64,000 bases of DNA from the NCBI RefSeq assembly GCF_003672135.1, contig NC_039508.1:13961945-14025944 (forward strand). Direction: 5' to 3'. The notes below the pieces were generated by a model. It made no database searches and was not told where the DNA came from. It saw only the letters and a program-made list of their open reading frames with translations. Numbering within the stretch: the first letter of the stretch is position 1; each line of letters begins with the position of its first letter. This document shows positions 39,982-52,000 of the stretch, in pieces. A program made the translations under genes and the position numbers. This DNA is from Ooceraea biroi (taxonomy: Eukaryota; Arthropoda; Insecta; Hymenoptera; Formicidae).

Positions 39982-41319
39982 CGATATCGCAAAACTTTTT
40001 GCTCCATTCAAACTTTGTTCAATTTGATTTAATATAATATACGATGTTTCTCTTACTTTCACCTGAAGTATACCATATAAATATATCTTATCTACTAAGG
40101 TTTATTAAAATGTTGTAAAGGACATCAAATTTGATTTTTACTTTTGACAAAAATTAATTTTACAAAAATCTACCCAATCATTTCGTAGACGTTCATAGAT
40201 CTTTTTACAGTAAGAAAGTCGAAAAAGAACAAACTTATAATGTATAGACTATATGAATTTATATGTACTATCGTGCGTGTGATGCTCATCAGAAGAGAAA
40301 TACAACAAGATACAACAAGATCTCGAAACGTTGTTGTTTATCAAAGTACGGAACGTGCTTCTAGCCCTCACAATCTGATTATTCTATAAGTATTTTACAT
40401 GTGTCAAGTATGAAAATTTAATTTACTGCATCCGTCTTCAAAATCATTTGCTGTTCGAAATTGTTGAATTGAAGCGATGACATAAAGTACTTATGTAACT
40501 TATGTGGATTATCGATGGATTCTTTTTTTAGCGCAAATAAGCATTATATTACTATGCGTAGTGCATAGCTCATAGTGGATTAAGGCTCTCTGTGATATAC
40601 TGTTAACTAGTCATATACCGATAACATATTTTAGTGAACAGTAATGGGTCTGTAAGAAAATGTATACACTTTTGACGCAGCATATACAAATTACGAATCA
40701 CGTGGTGCAAGACTGAAGAAAATTTGACGAGATTCTCTTAATAAAGAACATTATTCTTAAATAAAAATAGTTTTTATTAACCCACTTAAGAAAGAAATTC
40801 CTTCGTGAATATTGAAACTATCTTTTCAAACAAGTTTGTTGCTACAGTAAAAGAAAAGTCTAATATAGATATTGAATAAAATTGTTTTCAAGCTGTGCAT
40901 AGACATAATTTTCAAGAAATAAGATCCAATATAAAATATTTTGTGCACATACCTTCTTTATTTTACTTAATTACATTATATCATTTTGTACATATGTAAA
41001 AATATTTCCTAATATAGATAACATAGAGAGAAAGAGCACAGACCGTGTTACTAATTTACAGCCTGCGTTTGTAGAGATCGCTACAGAATTGTACTCATTT
41101 TTCATAAAAATGTAGAGGAAAGCAATTCTTTTTTTTTATGTTTCTTATTTTATTGCGCACTAAAAATATTAAATTCTCTAAATACTTAATAATAAGATCA
41201 GTCAAGTTCAGATAATAAAATTTTACTATGCATTAATAATTGTGTACAATACGAGGCAACATTACCACACCAGTGTTTTAAATTACAAAAAAACAGATAA
41301 ATAATATTGATTCTCCTTA
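39982..41319. other. Intergenic between convergent Aly/REF and UBE2S genes
   Basis: AT-rich sequence probably made up of the two 3' UTRs. A plus-strand AATAAA at 40740-40745 could end Aly/REF. No ORF worth reporting and no repeat structure seen. Confidence 0.55.
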
Positions 41320-43091
41320 TTATAATCTTTTCAATGTTCTCTTCTTATCTTTTAACATTTTTTTCTTTTCCGCTGTTAATTTTTTATCACCTGCATGCTT
41401 TTTTGGAAGAGATCCCCCGGCTTCCGAAGAGGCACAACTTTCCAAACCTACCTTGCTGCCTTTTCCACCGCCCTGACGAAATTACAGATCATAAAATTAT
41501 ATAGAATACAATTCATAGTAAAACTAAAACTCAATTGCAGATAAGTTCAATAAGATAACCCATTACTTGCGCATGTATCTCTGTCATCATTTTTGCTCGC
41601 TCTGAATATTCATCATGATTTTCAAAAAGTAATCTGCCAGCTTCTGGATTTAAAGCAGATTCAGGATTTGGCACTATTAGCAAACATTTTACAGCCTGAA
41701 AACGAAATATTATATTAACAATGATATAAGAAATAATGTAAATACTATATGATTTACCAATAATATATGTTGTATTCCGAGATCTGGTTTCCAATCCTTT
41801 TTTAATGTGCTGACGCATATTTCACCATTTTTCGCTACGTTGGGATGAAAAATCTTTGTGAGGAAATAAGCCTTTGGTGGCTCTTGTGGAAAGTATTTCC
41901 CAAGAGCTAATTTAACTCTAAAGAAACCATTAGCGTAAGGAGTCCCAGCTGTCAGGAAACATTATTCAGATGTTAACTTCGTATGATATTTCAATAATTA
42001 TGGCTATAAAACTCACATAGACACATGTTTTATATAATCTGAATTTCTATATAAAATATACGTATAAACTTGAAAAATACAAATTTGCTGAAAATTAGAA
42101 CAGTTATAAATTAGCTACGTTATTTTAATCATCAAATCACAATAATAATAAAAATTTTAAAGCCATCTTAAAAATTATATATCAAAAGATAATATACTAA
42201 AAAAATACATATTCACATATATGAAATAAATCCATTCTTTTAATTGTGGATATATACATTGTATCTTTTTGTAATTGTTATGAAATAGATTACATAATCA
42301 AGCATTGTAGGGAAAAAAATTAAGTAACTGTAAAACTGTAAAAAGAACTGTAGCTAAAGCGACAGAGAATCTGTCCTTTATAGCTGCACTGCTAAACTGC
42401 AATAAGTTAGAGCGAGAAAAAATACACTTGTCTCACTTTAATGTATTGCACCAGTTCAGCAGTGCAGCTATAAAGAACAGACCCAAGGTCTACGCAGGAG
42501 TCCAGCGTTACAGTTGATGCTCCAAACGCTTCAAAACACTTCAGTTCCTTCTTTTTATCCGGAGGAATAAAAAGAAGGATAGAAAATGTTCGAAAGCATT
42601 TGGAACGTCAACTGGATCGCAGGCCTAATGTATACATTCAATAATCAGCATGACATATGTGTTAGGTTAGGTCATGGTGTAGAGAGGCTTTCTTATCTAA
42701 GAGAAATCAATCATTGACGGAGCCGAGAGTCGAGAAAGAGCATTCAGAGCGTTCTTACATGGGCCTTCGATGACAGCCTGGATATCGGTGACGTCCGCGT
42801 CGTTTAAAATGACACGGATACCCTCGGGTGGTTGCGCGACCAATTCTGCCATCTCCTTGGCCACCTGGCGAATAATTTGCGGCGACAGGTTTTCCACATT
42901 CTGCAAGAACGCATAATTTACGGGATCGAGCTCGCATGCGACATTTCGACGACAGGGTTGGAGGTAGCGCGAGTTGAAAGGCGCATAAACACGGAGGAGG
43001 CGTCCCAACCCGCATGCACCCTCGACGTACGTTCTCGCTCGCGATAGCGAGCCAACTGGCAAATACTCACGGAACTCACGGCGGCAGCCAT
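41320..43091 (-). CDS. UBE2S: Ubiquitin-conjugating enzyme E2 S
   Basis: UBE2S elongates Lys11-linked ubiquitin chains with the anaphase-promoting complex to drive mitotic exit. Coding exons are 43071-43091, 42759-42900, 41758-41948, 41567-41695 and 41320-41472, giving 211 aa (human 222). Exon 1 encodes MAAAVSS; exon 2 starts NVENLSPQIIRQV as in the human protein. The UBC fold shows PYANGFFRVKL, the HPN triad region (FHPNVAKNGEIC) with catalytic Cys99, and LLIVPNPESALNPEAGRLL. The C-terminal tail ends KKRTLKRL, the Lys/Arg-rich end with a terminal Arg-Leu that family members use to dock on the APC/C. The start exon was picked over a longer upstream-open frame that reads through intron 1. Two adjacent donors in exon 1 could give a three-residue difference. 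Confidence 0.94.
42370..42481. repeat. Inverted repeat with about 50-bp arms in UBE2S intron 2
   Basis: CTTTATAGCTGCACTGCT on the left (42376-42393) returns inverted on the right (42457-42474), and the similarity extends through AACTG, TGCAATA and GTGAGA-like segments towards the loop near 42425. The arms are diverged but collinear. It looks like an old foldback insertion. Confidence 0.7.
42494..42625. repeat. Second inverted repeat with about 62-bp arms in UBE2S intron 2
   Basis: The innermost stem is perfect: CCTTCTTTTTAT (42547-42558) against ATAAAAAGAAGG (42567-42578). Outward, the arms continue with mismatches through ACTTCAG/TTTCTAT, CCAAACGCTTC/GAAAGCATTTGG and TCCAGCGTTACAGTTGATG/CGTCAACTGGATCGC. 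It starts 13 bp after the preceding inverted repeat. Confidence 0.7.
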
Positions 43092-43924
43092 AATCGACGA
43101 TAATTCGGAGTGTAATATTCGCCCTGGCTTCGCGTGCGGCCACGCGTTTTTCTAACTTTTAAAACACACACAGCGCAGGAAAACGTTAACGTCACAACAT
43201 CAGTACGACATCGCTCGCAGTAACCAACATTTTGAACCGATAGCCAATCGTACGTCAGATTCGATCGTACTTTCCAGGTTGCCTAGGCGCGAATGCAACA
43301 GCAGAGTGCAGCACCGTTCACTCCTGTTCTCCTCTCCACCCACGCTGACATGTCGCAACTGTCGCTAATTGAATGTAGTTCCTGTAGCCGAACTTGAAGC
43401 TGAAAGCTGAAATGTGATTTACGTATTTCTAGAGAAAATATCTTTTTAAATATATTAATTATTATTATTAATTATCCTGTGTATATATAAATAGATACGT
43501 ACGTACATATATATAGATAATTTTATATATGCTAACATAGTTTTAAATTTGGCGCGATTACATTATAATTTACCAATTTTAGGAATAGATTCAGATGGCG
43601 CTAATAATTGGCTCTTGTTCGTTTTCCAAAAATTTATATCACGTGATTGAAAAATATTGATGGTTACCGGTGATTTTCTGGACATTTCCAGATATTTCTA
43701 TTTGAAGCTACTAATTTGCATTAAAAATGACCGATTGAATTCTCGATACTGATTAAATATGAAGAAATGTTCCACGATGCTGGAAATCCAAATAAATTTC
43801 GTACATGTATTAGTGCGACGTGAGGTTATATGATTTTGCAGGAACCGCTAGTAAAATTAGATCTTTTTACATTTGGTGTGTGACGAGATATTTATTTTAC
43901 TCTTTTTCGTATATAAAAACAATC
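43092..43924. promoter_or_regulatory. Divergent promoter region between UBE2S and PUSL1-like gene
   Basis: The 833 bp between the UBE2S and PUSL1-like start codons. The UBE2S-proximal half (43092-43420) is G+C- and CpG-richer and likely holds the UBE2S promoter and 5' UTR. The right half is AT-rich, with TTTGGCGCGATT at 43548-43559, which resembles an E2F-type site and would suit a cell-cycle gene, but this is only a motif match. Confidence 0.45.
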
Positions 43925-45602
43925 ATGGTACGATATTTTCTCAAGTTTTCGTACATTGGTACGCATTACAGGTATAATATTAAAATATGTAAGATAAATA
44001 CGATAAATATTTCGCAAATGTTTATTTGCATCGAATTTTTATTCATAATTACTTGTTTTTTTTTTATTGAAAGAAATAATATTATCAACGTATTTGTTTT
44101 TTTTTTATGAAGAGGTATGCAAAAGCAATCTATCGAAAATTTTGTACGAGATATAGATACTGTCCAAGGTGCTCTAGAAGCTGCTCTCTTAAACCTTTTG
44201 CCAAAACCCTTGATTACACCCACTTTGATTCTCTCTAGCAGGTAAATTGTCTTACATTTTATACAATTTTCTGTAGTCTGTAATTGCTATATATTTAGTG
44301 GCCAAAATTTTTATATCTTATTATCTATGTGTTGCTAGGAAAGCAATCTATTTTTAATTATGATGGATTATGTAATAATGATCATAAGACTAAGTTTCGT
44401 AAATTAATAGCATCTCTGACAACAATTTAAGCTAATTGAAGCTTATAAGCTTGAAATAAAAGAAGCTAAAGTATTAATGCTTAAATACTTAATATAACAT
44501 TAATTTAAGAAGTTAATATAACATTAATTTAAGAAGATATTTCTATCAACAACAGAAAAATGTTATTCCATTAAAATATATATATATTTGCAGAACGGAT
44601 GCTGGAGTTCATGCCTTATGCAATACAGCTCATGTGGAACTCGAAAACAGATACAATCGTCTATATAACTCATCAGACGTAAAGAGAGCCACTAATAATT
44701 ATTTTAAAAAATGTGGCCATTTTATTAGGTAATTTATAGATTAACCCTTATGGATGTTCAGTCCAGTTAGTATATTTATCTTATAACAATAGATGTTTCT
44801 GAATGAATCTTCCTGAAATAATTTTCCTTTTTCTAGATTGTTGGATTTTATACCTGTTACAAATGATTTTCATGCAAGGTACAGATGTAAATCTCGTACT
44901 TACATATACAGGTTTATGATACCTAAAATACCCGGCGAGCACCGAATATCCGTCGTGGAAGGAATGCACAGTTATTTTATAAGGTAGTGATGCAAAACAA
45001 TAAAAACAATGCAATATATCGCAATAACCCTCTGTCTTTCAGGGATCATAATTTCGATATAAATAGAGTACAAAATGCTCTGCAATTGTTCATGGGAACA
45101 AGGGATTTTAGTACCTTTAGTGCAAAAGCAATAACGGATCGTAAGATCAAGTACACACGTTCCTTAAATGCTTTTACTTTAGAAGAAGTAAAGCCTTTAA
45201 TGTTCTTTGATCCGTTGTCAGAAAATTTCAGATATTGGCACTTTACGTGCAAATCTAGATCTTTCTTGTACAATCAGGTAATATGCAATTCGCAAATAAA
45301 AACATTCCAACATTCGCATTTAAAAACCGAACAAACATTGATACTTTGTGCAGGTCAGACGAATGGTTGGTTCTCTAATCGCGTTAGGATTGGGAAAAAT
45401 AACGGAGAAAGATATTATGGTGATGCTGCAAGTTCCTTCGCATGATAACTGGGATACTCGCATTCAAGTCATACCATCGATCGGCTTGCATCTCGTGAAT
45501 GTGGAATACGATACGGAAGAGTTAAAACGCATGACATTGGACGAGCAAGAATGGGAGCCGCATTCGGAGGAGCAAAAGGAGAAATTAGAATTGAAAGAAT
45601 AA
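43925..45602 (+). CDS. tRNA pseudouridine synthase, TruA family (PUSL1-like)
   Basis: TruA-type enzymes isomerise uridines to pseudouridine in the tRNA anticodon arm; PUSL1 is the mitochondrial member. Coding exons are 43925-43971, 44113-44241, 44594-44728, 44837-44983, 45043-45277 and 45354-45602, giving 313 aa. Seen: the opening YFLKFSYIGTHYRG, the catalytic motif SRTDAGVHAL with nucleophile Asp61, the second conserved region ARYRCKSRTYIYRF, and the C-terminal YNQVRRMVGSLIALG motif of the family. The short protein with a compact N-terminus favours PUSL1 over PUS1 or PUS3. The ATG at 43925 aligns with the family start; an in-frame ATG at 43820 adds no recognisable sequence. DUSP19-like follows 119 bp downstream on the same strand, and an AATAAA overlaps the stop codon. 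Confidence 0.9.
44489..44536. repeat. Perfect 24-bp tandem duplication in a PUSL1-like intron
   Basis: Two back-to-back identical copies beginning TTAATATAACATTAATTTAA. Located in intron 2, about 57 bp before the acceptor at 44593. Confidence 0.9.
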
Positions 45603-45603
45603 A
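45598..45603 (+). terminator. AATAAA poly(A) signal overlapping the PUSL1-like stop codon
   Basis: The end of the reading frame is GAA TAA AGG, so the hexamer AATAAA includes the TAA stop. If used, the 3' UTR would be only about 15-30 nt, which fits the 119-bp gap to the next gene. No other AATAAA lies in that gap. Confidence 0.55.
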
Positions 45604-45721
45604 GGAAGAAAAAAAATTATTGTTTAGAAAATCATCGTTAATCGTGATAATCGAACACTGATATACATATTCGATCTCGTCGTAGCTAGTGAAAAATACG
45701 TAACATTAATCTTTTTGCGCA

Positions 45722-46306
45722 ATGGATTTGCAAAATCTCATCGCAAGGAAGAAAGCGTCATTGAAGTCGTGTAAGACGGTGGTAACGGATCAGCTTGGTA
45801 ACAAATACGAAGTCGAACGCGGTCAGATGAAAGAACTGGAAAAGGGCTTGCCATTCGTAGTGGACGAGAAACCCGACTTGCATGTCGCTAATATTATACC
45901 GGGGTTGTATCTCTCCTCCCAAGATCCAGCGGTGTGCTTTAACATATTAAAGGAGCATGAAATACGACACGTTTTGAGTATAGGCATTAGCGTCCCTGAA
46001 AAATTCGACGGCATTCAATACTATTTTTGTGACTTGTTAGACCTGCCGGAAACGAACATAATACCGTCGATAAAGAAATGTATTGATATCATACGCACAC
46101 GTCGTAAAGAAAATATTCTTGTACACTGCAATGCAGGCGTTTCTCGCTCTCCCGCGATTGTTATCGCTTATTTAATGACTACCATGAAACTGTCGTACGA
46201 TGAGGCTTACGATAAAGTAAAGGAAGCAAGAAGTTCTATTAGACCTAACGATGGATTTGTCAAACAGTTACGTAGTATTGAGAATACAACTTTCGTTGAT
46301 GAATAA
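45722..46306 (+). CDS. DUSP19: Dual specificity phosphatase 19-like
   Basis: DUSP19 is an atypical dual-specificity phosphatase linked to the JNK pathway; it dephosphorylates Tyr and Ser/Thr residues. This is a single-exon reading frame of 194 aa. Seen: an N-terminal extension of about 50 aa, the DSP core from about residue 52 (DLHVANIIPGLYLSSQDPA), the general-acid loop DLLDLPETNI (Asp about 107), and the signature VHCNAGVSRSPAIV with catalytic Cys136 and Arg142. The LDLPETN and HCNAGVSR segments and the spacing match DUSP19 well. Lack of introns contrasts with its neighbours and could reflect an old retrocopy or simple intron loss. AATAAA at 46402-46407 is a likely poly(A) signal. Confidence 0.9.
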   Translation: MDLQNLIARKKASLKSCKTVVTDQLGNKYEVERGQMKELEKGLPFVVDEKPDLHVANIIPGLYLSSQDPAVCFNILKEHEIRHVLSIGISVPEKFDGIQYYFCDLLDLPETNIIPSIKKCIDIIRTRRKENILVHCNAGVSRSPAIVIAYLMTTMKLSYDEAYDKVKEARSSIRPNDGFVKQLRSIENTTFVDE

Positions 46307-48769
46307 TGGCGTTTCCTATAATGATCGAAGATATGACAAGAATTATGTATGTAAAATGATAAAAATATTATAAGATGTTATATAATTTGTATAAGTTATA
46401 TAATAAATATCAGTGTGTTTTTAATATATATATTGTATATTATTATATGACATTATCACAAGCGATTATCATTTAATTTTACAGATTTATATAAAGTTGT
46501 GGCTAAAGGGTGCAGGGGAAAAGAGATGGATGTACATAGAAGAAATGGATCAATGAATGTAATATATTGTTACAATAGCATCCACGTGTTATAACATTAT
46601 TTACTTATGTATACAGAGAATATTGTATGTGTTCTGTATAGTTACAATTTACTTTATTATAACTCATTAGAAAATTATATTCATGCACAGCATCTATCAA
46701 ATTCTTAGCCAAAACTAAGCATATTAAAATTTACTAATTCTGGCTTTTTTTTCTTACACATTTATCATGCATTGGAGATGACACCGTAGGTCGCCGTACC
46801 AAGTAGATTTATAAAAATTACTGTAAATCTAAAAAATATAAGTGAATTTCTGTATACATGATAATCCTATCGTTTCATTCGTAATAGTAGTGTATCATTG
46901 TACCCGCGGTACCTATTAGCTATTAGTAATAGAATAATTATTATCAGTATCCATATACGTGTTTACATGTGATGTGTATATATATATACAGGCTGTCTTA
47001 AAATTACCCGATGATACTTTAGGAACAGATTACTTAATCAATTTACAATATGTTAAAAAAATCTCGAGACTCTAATAGTTTTAAAAGCAACGAGGCTTAA
47101 AAAATTAAAAGTTGATCTTAAAGGAACACAATTCAAAGGTTAATCGCTATAATATTCATGTTGAAATTTGAAAGATTGAAAAAAATATTCTTAGATATTT
47201 TCGTTAAAGTAAACTCGAAATATTACTAAATGAGTCCAATTCTGAAAGTATCATCCGGTGATTTTCGGATACCCCGAATAAATACAATATATATATTGTA
47301 TTTATTTCTATATGTATAATCTAGTATATTCTCACATTCCTCCAACAATTGAAATGAGCTGTCTCGAAGAAAATAGACAAGGCACTTGAACTGAATATCC
47401 TTTTCTTAGCTAGTTGGCCTCATAAATAGTAGAATGCAGAAGTTTGCATATTAAACGGTATACGAAATGTAAAACAAGACAAATAACTAAAGCCGGCTAT
47501 CGAAAGGAATTCGTGTATCGTTCACTATTCATAACATGGAGATTTAACTTGACGATTCTCTGCAACAGTGCCGATTTTACGTATATAACGTCTCAATGCT
47601 TTAAGCTTTAAGTATCACGGGATGAAGGCCTTTTAAACGCGACGAATGGCGTAAGATTCCATTCATAGAAATTCGCTCGGTTTCAACATCCAATTACAAT
47701 TTGTTGTTCCGATCTTACCTATATTTGATGAGCATATGTTTGATGCATCGACAGATTTCTCGTTTACGCATTGAAATCTCAGAGACATGAACCGAGTTTA
47801 CAGTAACTAATTAAAAAAAAATCGTAAAAAAATCGTGTAAATCCCTATATAAGAATAAACGTTTCCTCCTTATAAAGTCCATACACTGTTGTCTTTCCTT
47901 TGATTTTCTCGCGAAGATTTTTATAATATAAATTTCAACAATTATGATGTAGTTTAGAAAAACCACTTCATCAAAAGTGGCACAACGCAACGAGAAAATG
48001 CGATATATATGTACAAAAAATATAAATAAATTAACAAATTATTATGCTAAGTTCAACGAAAAACGTACGACCTCACAGTCTATACGCGTGTGGTACAGAG
48101 ATTATCTGTGAAAGTAATATAATACACGAATAAATTGGTCAGGTTCTGTAGAAAGAAATTGACGCACAAAAATTCGTCCTTTTCCGTAAAACGCAAATTG
48201 TATGTAACGTAAAGTACAGCCAACTCGCGTTCTACGAGAAAGGACGCGTAGTGCAGACGATAGATGGATCTGCTTGGCAACTTTTTTCTAAGCTTGTTTC
48301 TCTTTAGCAGAATGCTGATCCAATTATTTCCCACGAAGCCACAGTCTTAAGTACAACATATCTGTACCTGGAAGGCATATCGTTAGAAATGAAAGCCACG
48401 GAATTTTAAGTTTTACACAAGCTCTGACCGGACTGTGTGCGCGTGGCGTGGCAACTCAGAACAACATGCGTTGCAGCTACAGATACATGGGACATCTGTA
48501 TCATGAATTGCAATATAAACATCGTCGTCGAATGTTGTGTGTAGTAAACCAGTGTCAGAGTCCAATAGAATGGCCAGGTCGTATGCAGCAACAACGTCAG
48601 TAATGGAACAGGGAACCACCCAACACAAGTGCATATGTGTGTGTATGTACGTGTAGATGCGTATATGTAAGTGTCTTATATACCGTTTGTCAGAGGAAAG
48701 TTTACCTTACATCGTTAGCTTACATGTTCCATCGATTAATCGCCTCTCAGCGAATTTAGATCTACGTTT
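46307..48769. other. Intergenic between convergent DUSP19-like and vigilin genes
   Basis: The left end is the DUSP19-like 3' UTR. The right side should be the vigilin 3' UTR (minus strand), in which 48410-48640 is clearly less AT-rich than the rest. A degenerate TA-flanked element is at 46989-47277. No coding gene recognised. Confidence 0.55.
46989..47277. mobile_element. Degenerate short element with TA-flanked inverted ends
   Basis: The left end CAGGCTGTCTTAAAATTACC and following CGATGATACTTTAGGAACAG are mirrored at the right by CTGAAAGTATCATCCGGTGA and TTTTCGGATACCCCG. Both ends sit at TA in TA-rich DNA. The middle is AT-rich and non-coding. It resembles the decayed short inverted-repeat elements common in insect genomes; the exact right end is uncertain by a few bases. 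Confidence 0.55.
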
Positions 48770-49015
48770 TTAACGCTTAATTCCCCAAGGGCCGTCCGGG
48801 GCGGCGACCGGTACGTGAGAGTAGCCAGCGAACTGCGGGAACTCCTCCACGCTGGCTGTATTCGGTGCGCTTTGAGGTTGCTGTTGCTCCCACGGTCCGC
48901 CCTTTACGATAAAGCCGGTATCGTTTTCACCCCCACCGGCGTTGCTCCCGTCCTCGCGTTGAGGTGAACGCAAACTTTCGCGATATTCGTTCTCTGCTAC
49001 ATCTTGCATCTGCAA

Positions 49016-49046
<31 letters not shown>

Positions 49047-52000
49047 TTTTTAATCATTTTCATTAAGTTACAGAGTCATTCTTAGATTTTTATGGTGGAT
49101 GAATACTTACGTATTCCTCCTCCAGGTTTAACAAGTGATCCCTCGCATCGCCTACGTTCTCCTCCGCTCCCACAATCGTTACGACGTTAGGGTCAGCATC
49201 GGTTTTTCTCGGGAATTTTATGTCAACCTTAAACTCCTCCATTATTTTACGGATATTTCTGCCTTTCGCGCCAATCAATCGTGAGTGCACAGCGGCATTT
49301 ATCTGTACTTCTTCTTTCGTCAAACCATTCTAAAATGGAAAAGGAAGAAGCAAATTGTAAATTTTATTACATTAAATGTATAGTAATATGTTTTCATAAA
49401 ATATTTTTATCACAAGAAGAGCCAACTTACGAGTTGGTTGACAATCTTCATAATCTCATCTCGCGCGCTGTATGCGTTCTTTTCATATCCTGTTATTGTA
49501 ATAATATGTTCCTCAGGGTCACCCTTACGTGGGAAGTTGATCTGAACATCGTGATCATTACGTATCTTACTGATTACGGCTCCCTTGCGGCCAATTATTT
49601 TCGGGTGATATTCCGGATCAACTTCGAGCTATATGCAATAATTATTAAGCGATGTACATTTAATTTTCACCAGACTGATCATGTAATATGAATGTAATGC
49701 AAGTAATGACTTACTTTTAATTCAAAAGATTTTAACGCTCGATCTTCCCGTTCGGCCTTCAGCGCCTCACATTTTTCCAATATAGCTTCCTTGGCACTTT
49801 GGACGCACGATGGTGTTCCAGAAATCTAATGAATGAATATATGACACTAATTTCGCTCATGCTTCAAATTTAACAATTGAGAAAATCAATTTTACCTTAA
49901 TATAATCCAATTTCTCCTCCGCCGGAGAAAGCATAATGTGTACGTCATATGTATTCATTAATTCCCGCACGTCTTTACCTTTCTGCCCGATTATCGAACG
50001 GTGGAAATCAAATGGTACGTCTACCTAAAAATTGAGAAAAAAAAAATGTATAAGAATATTTTCACAATGAGAACAGTTTGATACAAGAAATAAATAAACT
50101 AACTTGAATCGTAATAGGCACGAGATCGAGTAAAGCTTGTTTAGCGGCGGCAACGTTGTCCGGTTGTCCGGTAATGCGAATTATGTCGCAAGCTGGAACA
50201 GTTTTCCCAGCTTCTGCATTCTCGCCGTTGACTTCTTCTGGTGCTTTTTGCTCATCTGGAAAATAAATCAAACGAGTTGTTAACGCTTTCGTATATTCGC
50301 ATAACTGGCAATTTTGCATTAAATTAACTTTTGCACACAGAAAAAGTCGATAATTACCGTACACATCACGATCGGGAAACTTGATTTGAACGTCATACTC
50401 GGACGTTATATTCTGCACCTTGCGACCTTTAGCACCCATTACTGTGCGATGATGTTTTTGGGGTATTATGCACTCTACCGTTATCATAGATTCCTAAATC
50501 GAGTAGATAAGAATAAATACATTGTATAATAATGCGTAATTTCTGTTTGCCCGTATTAATAATGTATTCACCAGTTCTTGGACAATTTCTCGCATACGCT
50601 GTTTCGCAGCCTCTATACACTCGTGCGAACCTTTCAGGATAACGCGATCGCTGTCGACACCCGCCCGTGGAAACGAAATCTGCACGCCGCCACATTCGTC
50701 AGCTATTCGGTGTAATACACCGCCTCTTCGTGCTACGAAATGTCTGTGATGCTTAGGATCAATGCAAATCTCCCCCTCGATAATATTGTCCTGCAAATGC
50801 ATTAGAACGAATTTTGTAGATAAACATTTCGTACAATAAAGATTGCATGAAAGTGTAATAATTCTCTTACAATCTCCTTAATTGTAGTTTCCAATTCGGC
50901 TTTAGCTTTCTCAACTGCTTCCTTCTTTCCCATAATCGTAATTACTTCTTTATCCTGATCTTCGTCCGTTGGGAATATAATTCTCGCGCCCGTGGATTCT
51001 CTTATCTACAATTTAAAAAAAAGAGCTCTGTAGATTGATTTCTTGAGTGGTTTTCTTGAAAAACAACGTTCGTTGTATGGATTTTACCTTCTTAATGTTA
51101 GCGCCATTCTTTCCGATGAGGAATTTATGATGTTGAACCTTAGCGCGCACTTCAGCTGAGAAGCTGGACAATTGCTTCTCGTTGCTCAATTCCAAAAGTT
51201 GCGCTTTCGCTTTCTCTACGTCGTCCTTTGGACCTCTGATACTGACCTGTATACGTAGATGCATATATTATGAATAAATTTCAATTTTCATTAGAATTTC
51301 ATTACGATTAATGTAATTTTTCTTTCTTCCTCACCTTGTCGCTTTTGCTTTCCGCAGTAGGGAACTTGATCGTGACGCCTCCGCAGTCCTCCATAATAGA
51401 GTGTATCAGTTTACCTCCAGTACCGATGAGAGAGTTATAAAACTTGGGTGGAATAGTGATTTCTTCAGTAACGATGTTAGCCTATTGTTATGGATATTTT
51501 AGTTATTCAATCTTTTAGTTTTAATAATTGTTCGATATATTTCAGTTATTCAATTTTATTTATATATCCGTAAGGCATTATATTAACACAATTACCAATT
51601 CATTTTGAATCTTTTGTATCATTTCCTTAGCCTTTACCACGTTTTCTTTCTTTCCCGTGATGGTTATGACATCGCTCTTCTCACCTTCAGCAGGCAAATC
51701 GATTTTCGTTTGTGTCTCTTCTCTAATCTGTATCACATAACTCAATTATGTATTCAGAAGTAAACACAGGTATAAAATGTAAATTACAAAGGCAATAAAA
51801 TTTGATATGAACCTTGCGGATGTTAACGCCACCTTTTCCAATAACAAATTTATGAAACTGTTTAAAAATAGGTACTTCAAGTACATGATTGCTTTCATTC
51901 AATTCTTTTACCAACTTCATTAGGTGTTTATGGCACTTGTCAACGTCTTCTTTGGGTCCTCTAATCTTTACTATATCTCCTTTCTCACCTAAAAAATTAG

